NCBI RefSeq assembly: GCF_000758305.1
Contig: NZ_CP009458.1
Location: 186,001-250,000 of the forward strand
Source of the DNA: Cedecea neteri
GTDB taxonomy: Bacteria; Pseudomonadota; Gammaproteobacteria; Enterobacterales; Enterobacteriaceae
DNA: 64,000 nt
Reading direction: 5' to 3'
Shown here: in pieces, positions 60,760 to 64,000 of the stretch
Position numbering within the stretch: position 1 is the stretch's first letter
Layout: every line of letters starts with the position of its first letter
Translations under genes and position numbers: made by a program
Notes under the pieces: model-generated
The model's database searches: none
The model's input: the letters and a program-made list of their open reading frames with translations, nothing else
Told to the model about the DNA's origin: nothing

Positions 60760-61887
60760 ATGGCTGCCGCGCATTCTGGCAAGCGTTCGTTAACCCTAAA
60801 ATTCATGGTCGTGATTATGTTATTAGGCCTTACTGCCACTAGCGCTGCGCTGTTCCCGATGACTGAATTTGGCAAACTGCCGCAGGGCAGCCGTCTTGAG
60901 CGCATCCAGCAATCTCCCCAGTACCGCGACGGCAAGTTCCACAATCAGCAGGACACGCCAATGATGACCGACAAACGCGGTCGCATTGCAGCGCTATGGG
61001 ATTTCTTTTTCGCCCGACCAGATACGGTCAAACCCGACCGTCCTCTACCGCTGATCAAAACCGATCTTGCGAAGCTTGATAAACAGCAGGATCTCGTGGT
61101 GTGGCTGGGCCATTCCTCCTGGTTTATTCAGCTCGGCGGCAAGCGCATTCTTATCGATCCGGTGTTCAGCCACTACGCCGCGCCGTTCGCCTTTCTGAAC
61201 AAAGCGTTTGCGGGCGATTATCCGTGGCGGGCGGAGGATATGCCGGACATCGACACATTGATCATCTCTCACGATCACTGGGATCACCTGGACTACCCCA
61301 CGCTGCGGGCGCTTAAACCAAAGATTAAGCAGGTAGTCACTCCACTTGGCGTTGGCGCACATTTTGAAGCCTGGGGCTTCGATCCCGCGCTTATCCACGA
61401 GCTGGACTGGCAGGAAAAAGTCGCTATTGATAACGAGTTAACGATCCATGCCCTGCCGGCGCGCCACTTCTCTGGCCGCGGGTTAACCGGCAATAAAACG
61501 CTGTGGGCAAGCTTTATGTTCGTCACGCCGCAGCGAAAAGTTTATTACAGCGGCGACACCGGCTACGGCCCACATTTCAAACAAATCGGCGAACAGTTTA
61601 GCGATATCGATCTCGCCATCATGGAAAACGGCCAGTACGACGAAGGCTGGAAATACATCCACATGATGCCGGAAGAAGCCGCTCAGGCGACGGAAGAGCT
61701 AGGGGCGAAAACCATGGTGCCGGGGCACGCTGGCCGGTTTGCATTGGCGAATCACAGCTGGGACGAGCCTTTCCGCCGCATAGCAACCGCCAGCATAGGC
61801 CGCAGCTATCAGCTCCTCACGCCGGAAATGGGGCAAATACTGGAAGTCAGTCAACCGCGTCAGGCCTTCGATGCCTGGTGGGAATAG
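60760..61887 (+). CDS. romA: Metallo-beta-lactamase-fold protein RomA
   Basis: A 375-residue protein with an N-terminal hydrophobic anchor (about 13-32) and a metallo-beta-lactamase-fold hydrolase domain of the NAPE-PLD/UlaG-like group. Metal motif SHDHWDHLD gives His171, His173, Asp175 and His176; later ligands are in YYSGDTGYG and VPGHAGRF. RomA is known from Enterobacter and Klebsiella as the gene before ramA; its substrate is not certain. It shares the RamR-controlled promoter with ramA 42 bases downstream. Confidence 0.87.
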   Translation: MAAAHSGKRSLTLKFMVVIMLLGLTATSAALFPMTEFGKLPQGSRLERIQQSPQYRDGKFHNQQDTPMMTDKRGRIAALWDFFFARPDTVKPDRPLPLIKTDLAKLDKQQDLVVWLGHSSWFIQLGGKRILIDPVFSHYAAPFAFLNKAFAGDYPWRAEDMPDIDTLIISHDHWDHLDYPTLRALKPKIKQVVTPLGVGAHFEAWGFDPALIHELDWQEKVAIDNELTIHALPARHFSGRGLTGNKTLWASFMFVTPQRKVYYSGDTGYGPHFKQIGEQFSDIDLAIMENGQYDEGWKYIHMMPEEAAQATEELGAKTMVPGHAGRFALANHSWDEPFRRIATASIGRSYQLLTPEMGQILEVSQPRQAFDAWWE

Positions 61888-61929
61888 CATTATCAATTAT
61901 CGAACGAGCAAGATGTAGAAGGAGGTGAT

Positions 61930-62271
61930 ATGTCCATGCCTAAAGATTTTATGGAATCTCTGCTTGAGTGGGTCGATGGCAATATGCAGCGCCCGCTGCG
62001 TATTGAAGAAGTCGCCAGGCAGTCCGGCTACTCGAAGTGGTACCTGCAGCGGATGTTCTCAGACTGGGCGGGGAAGAGCCTCGGGGCCTACATTCGTGAA
62101 CGTAAATTGCAGTTAGCGGCAGAAGATCTGAAAAATACCGAGGACAAAATCCTCGATATCTCAGTGCGCTACGGTTTTGATTCGCAGCAATCTTTTACCC
62201 GCACATTTGGAAAACGGTTCAATACATCTCCCGGCGCCTACCGCCGCGAGCACGAACAGCCGCTTAATTAA
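61930..62271 (+). CDS. ramA: AraC-family multidrug-resistance activator RamA
   Basis: A 113-residue single-domain AraC/XylS activator with two helix-turn-helix motifs (RIEEVARQSGYSKWYLQRMF and the YGFDSQQSFTRTFGKRF region). It resembles Klebsiella RamA at the same length. RamA raises acrAB-tolC and lowers porin output, giving low-level multidrug resistance when ramR is lost. The start follows GGAGGTGAT, an unusually perfect Shine-Dalgarno, only 4 bases before the ATG; a second ATG two codons on has better spacing. Confidence 0.9.
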   Translation: MSMPKDFMESLLEWVDGNMQRPLRIEEVARQSGYSKWYLQRMFSDWAGKSLGAYIRERKLQLAAEDLKNTEDKILDISVRYGFDSQQSFTRTFGKRFNTSPGAYRREHEQPLN

Positions 62272-62279
62272 GACCTTTT

Positions 62280-62314
62280 CTGGGTGGGTATGCGCCGCTT
62301 ACCCACCCAGTTTT
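62280..62314. terminator. Terminator between convergent ramA and yqcA
   Basis: CTGGGTGGGTA (62280-62290) pairs perfectly with TACCCACCCAG (62300-62310), followed by TTTT. Confidence 0.9.
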
Positions 62315-62317
62315 CAC

Positions 62318-62767
62318 TTACTTCAGTAAAGTCGACCACTGTTCAACCCATGGGCCAGAAACCACTTCAGGCTCTGGATGGTCGTTAGCGTCAATCGTTA
62401 AAACGTCGGCGATGCGGGTTGCGCCCTGCTCCTGCAATAACGCATCAAACTGCTTGCCGCCACCGCAGAAGTGGTCGTAATTACTGTCGCCCAGCGCAAT
62501 CAAGCCGTAATGCAGCTCAGGCTGGTAACCCAGTTGATCTTTGATAGCCTGAAACAGCGGGACAATGCTGTCCGGCAGATCGCCCTGCCCGGTCGTGGAA
62601 GTGACCACCAGCGCATAATGGTTGCGGTAGTATTGCCACTCGGTCAGGTCAGGATCTTCAAACACCTTTGCCTGATGGCCGTGTTTTTTCAGAATGGTTT
62701 CGGCTTCTTCCGCCACTAACAACGCATTGCCGTACATCGTACCTACAAAAATACCCACTTCGGCCAT
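62318..62767 (-). CDS. yqcA: Flavodoxin-like protein YqcA
   Basis: A 149-residue FMN-binding flavodoxin of the MioC type. The FMN phosphate loop is FVGTMYGNALLVAEE, with STTGQGDLPDS and ALGDSNYDHFC loops around the flavin. The start at 62767 follows AAGGAG; the longer frame to 62794 is not used. The stop of truC lies inside that leader (18-base gap from truC), an operon truC-yqcA. Confidence 0.95.
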   Translation of the reverse strand: MAEVGIFVGTMYGNALLVAEEAETILKKHGHQAKVFEDPDLTEWQYYRNHYALVVTSTTGQGDLPDSIVPLFQAIKDQLGYQPELHYGLIALGDSNYDHFCGGGKQFDALLQEQGATRIADVLTIDANDHPEPEVVSGPWVEQWSTLLK

Positions 62768-62784
62768 CGGTAACTCCTTAAGAA

Positions 62785-63564
62785 TTAGAGACAAGGCTTA
62801 TCCTGGCAGCTCGCCGGATCACACTCACTATTTTCAACATCCGGCAACAGACCACGCCAGCCAAATTGTGTCAGCATTTGCATCCAGGTTTCATCCAGCC
62901 CCGCTTTTAGCGTCAACGGTTCCCCGGTGACAGGATGATTTAAAGAGAGCTGGCTGGCATGCAGCATCAGGCGCTGACAGCCGAAATGCTCCGCCGCACC
63001 GCGATTCTGGCGCAAATCGCCGTGTTTGGAATCGCCAATGATGGGATGCCGAAGATGCGCCAAATGCCGCCGGAGCTGGTGTTTGCGGCCCGTCTTTGGC
63101 TCAAGTTCCACCAGACTGTAGCGCGCGCTTGGATAGCGCCCCACCGCCACCGGCATTTCGACCGTTGCCAGCCCGCGATAATGCGTCACTGCGGGCTGTG
63201 GCCCTTTGTCCTGGTCGCTAAATTTATCGGCGATTTTATCCAGCTCTTCAACCAGAGGATAATCCAGCACGGCTTCGTCCTGCAGCCAGCCGCGCACAAC
63301 GGCATGATAACGTTTCTGCATTTGATGCTGCTCGAACTGCTGCGACAGCAGACGGCCGACTTCGCTGGACAACCCCATCAACAGCACGCCGGAAGTTGGC
63401 CTGTCGAGGCGATGAACGGTAAACACGTGCTGGCCAATCTGGTCGCGGACGGTTTGCATCACCACGACTTTTTCGTGCCTGTCCAGCCAGCTACGGTGAA
63501 CCAGCCAGCCGGACGGTTTGTTCACGGCAACCAGCCATTCATCCTGGTAAATAATCTCCAGCAT
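62785..63564 (-). CDS. truC: tRNA pseudouridine(65) synthase TruC
   Basis: A 259-residue RluA-family pseudouridine synthase acting on U65 of certain tRNAs. The catalytic aspartate is in HRLDRPTSG, and the RTGRKHQLRRHLAHL-type motif is present (TGRKHQLRRH). The extreme C-terminus ends CDPASCQDKPCL, three cysteines within 12 residues, which the E. coli protein lacks. It overlaps yqcC by one base. Confidence 0.97.
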   Translation of the reverse strand: MLEIIYQDEWLVAVNKPSGWLVHRSWLDRHEKVVVMQTVRDQIGQHVFTVHRLDRPTSGVLLMGLSSEVGRLLSQQFEQHQMQKRYHAVVRGWLQDEAVLDYPLVEELDKIADKFSDQDKGPQPAVTHYRGLATVEMPVAVGRYPSARYSLVELEPKTGRKHQLRRHLAHLRHPIIGDSKHGDLRQNRGAAEHFGCQRLMLHASQLSLNHPVTGEPLTLKAGLDETWMQMLTQFGWRGLLPDVENSECDPASCQDKPCL

Positions 63565-63893
63565 TAACCCTGTTCCGCGTCAAACAATGCATCCAGCTCA
63601 AGCAGCACGGCAAGGAGAGGTTCACGCACGGCATGCGTCGCATCCAGCGCCATCTCATAATAAGGGGCGATAGCAAAGGCTTCAGGCAGAGGATGCTGGC
63701 TGTCCAGCAGCGCGTGCATACGAGGGATCAAGACCCATTGCAACCATTCGTGAGGCTGCAGCGTATCCATGCAGAAAGGCTGAGTGCTCTCAAATGCTGT
63801 GGGATCGGGAGGCAGGCCCTGCCAGAGGGAATGATCGCGCAGGATCTGCTCAATGGTGAGTAAATGATGGCGAACCAGCGTCTGGCGCTCCAT
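63564..63893 (-). CDS. yqcC: DUF446 protein YqcC
   Basis: A 109-residue soluble protein of unknown function, same length as E. coli YqcC, with the conserved QPFCMDTLQPHEWLQWVLIPRM segment. It is first of yqcC-truC-yqcA. A bundle of helices is predicted from the sequence; nothing points to a catalytic site. Confidence 0.95.
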   Translation of the reverse strand: MERQTLVRHHLLTIEQILRDHSLWQGLPPDPTAFESTQPFCMDTLQPHEWLQWVLIPRMHALLDSQHPLPEAFAIAPYYEMALDATHAVREPLLAVLLELDALFDAEQG

Positions 63894-63969
63894 GAAAACC
63901 TCATACGTCAGTGGAAAAGAGCGGTACAGAATACCACTTCTTCACTGCCCGTGAAAAAGGCATAAAAAA

Positions 63970-63995
63970 GGGAGCACTGTTTACACAGTGCTCCC
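63970..63995 (-). terminator. Terminator of a gene beyond the window's right edge
   Basis: GGGAGCACTGT (63970-63980) pairs with ACAGTGCTCCC (63985-63995); on the minus strand it is followed by T6. In E. coli the next gene is syd, so this may be its terminator. Confidence 0.85.
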
Positions 63996-64000
63996 GGTTC

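Overview
The window is a chromosomal segment of a member of the Enterobacteriaceae. The proteins closely match E. coli/Salmonella/Klebsiella families, often at identical length (MutS 853, BarA 918, CysD 302 residues). The backbone keeps the known order mutS | rpoS-nlpD-pcm-surE-truD-ispF-ispD-ftsB-ygbE-cysC-cysN-cysD | iap | cysH-cysI-cysJ | queD | ygcN to ygcE | queE | eno-pyrG-mazG-relA-rlmD | barA | yqcA-truC-yqcC. It is not E. coli: the regions between these blocks differ, and a romA-ramA multidrug-regulator locus is present. The genus cannot be fixed from the sequence alone. No rRNA, tRNA, insertion sequence, prophage or CRISPR array was found.

Region by region. 1-11.9 kb is accessory: the 3' end of srlQ, mltB, a second tryptophanyl-tRNA synthetase with a Trp-Trp leader-peptide attenuator, a HAD phosphatase, TerC, an ECF sigma/anti-sigma/cytochrome b561/catalase-like peroxidase operon with a candidate self-recognised promoter, a chemoreceptor and two poorly known genes. 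11.9-25.6 kb holds mismatch repair, the stationary-phase sigma factor cluster, isoprenoid genes, sulfate activation and iap. At 25.7-28.9 kb, where E. coli K-12 has its type I-E CRISPR-Cas locus between iap and cysH, there is a secreted family 9 glycoside hydrolase and a chitoporin-like porin under a LacI-type palindrome. 29.2-33.6 kb is cysHIJ. 33.9-45.8 kb holds queD, the ygc locus and queE. 46.0-49.1 kb contains a yjiH-yjiG-M20 peptidase operon, a remnant of an adhP-type dehydrogenase and a secreted protein of unknown function. 49.3-59.9 kb is eno-pyrG-mazG-relA-rlmD and barA. 60.0-62.3 kb is ramR/romA-ramA, placed where E. coli K-12 has the gud operon.

The most striking system is the ygc locus. 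Its two divergent operons (ygcW-ygcU-ygcS-ygcR-ygcQ and yqcE-ygcE) are separated by a nearly symmetric control region. Each side has one CRP site, a -10 box and a leader that begins with the same RNA element (TTACTAGAG, three variable bases, ATGAGAAAAGTAA) overlapping a strong intrinsic terminator just before the first gene. The element folds into a small hairpin with a compensatory base change between the two copies, and it competes with the terminator. The locus also encodes YgcP, a GlpP-family antiterminator. I infer that YgcP opens both operons in response to a phosphorylated metabolite, probably made by the kinase YgcE. Electrons from the oxidoreductases would pass through YgcQR (ETF) and YgcNO (ETF:quinone oxidoreductase-like) to quinone.

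Two copies of a GC-rich palindromic repeat (between cysI and cysH, and between relA and mazG) lie in opposite orientation in intergenic space.
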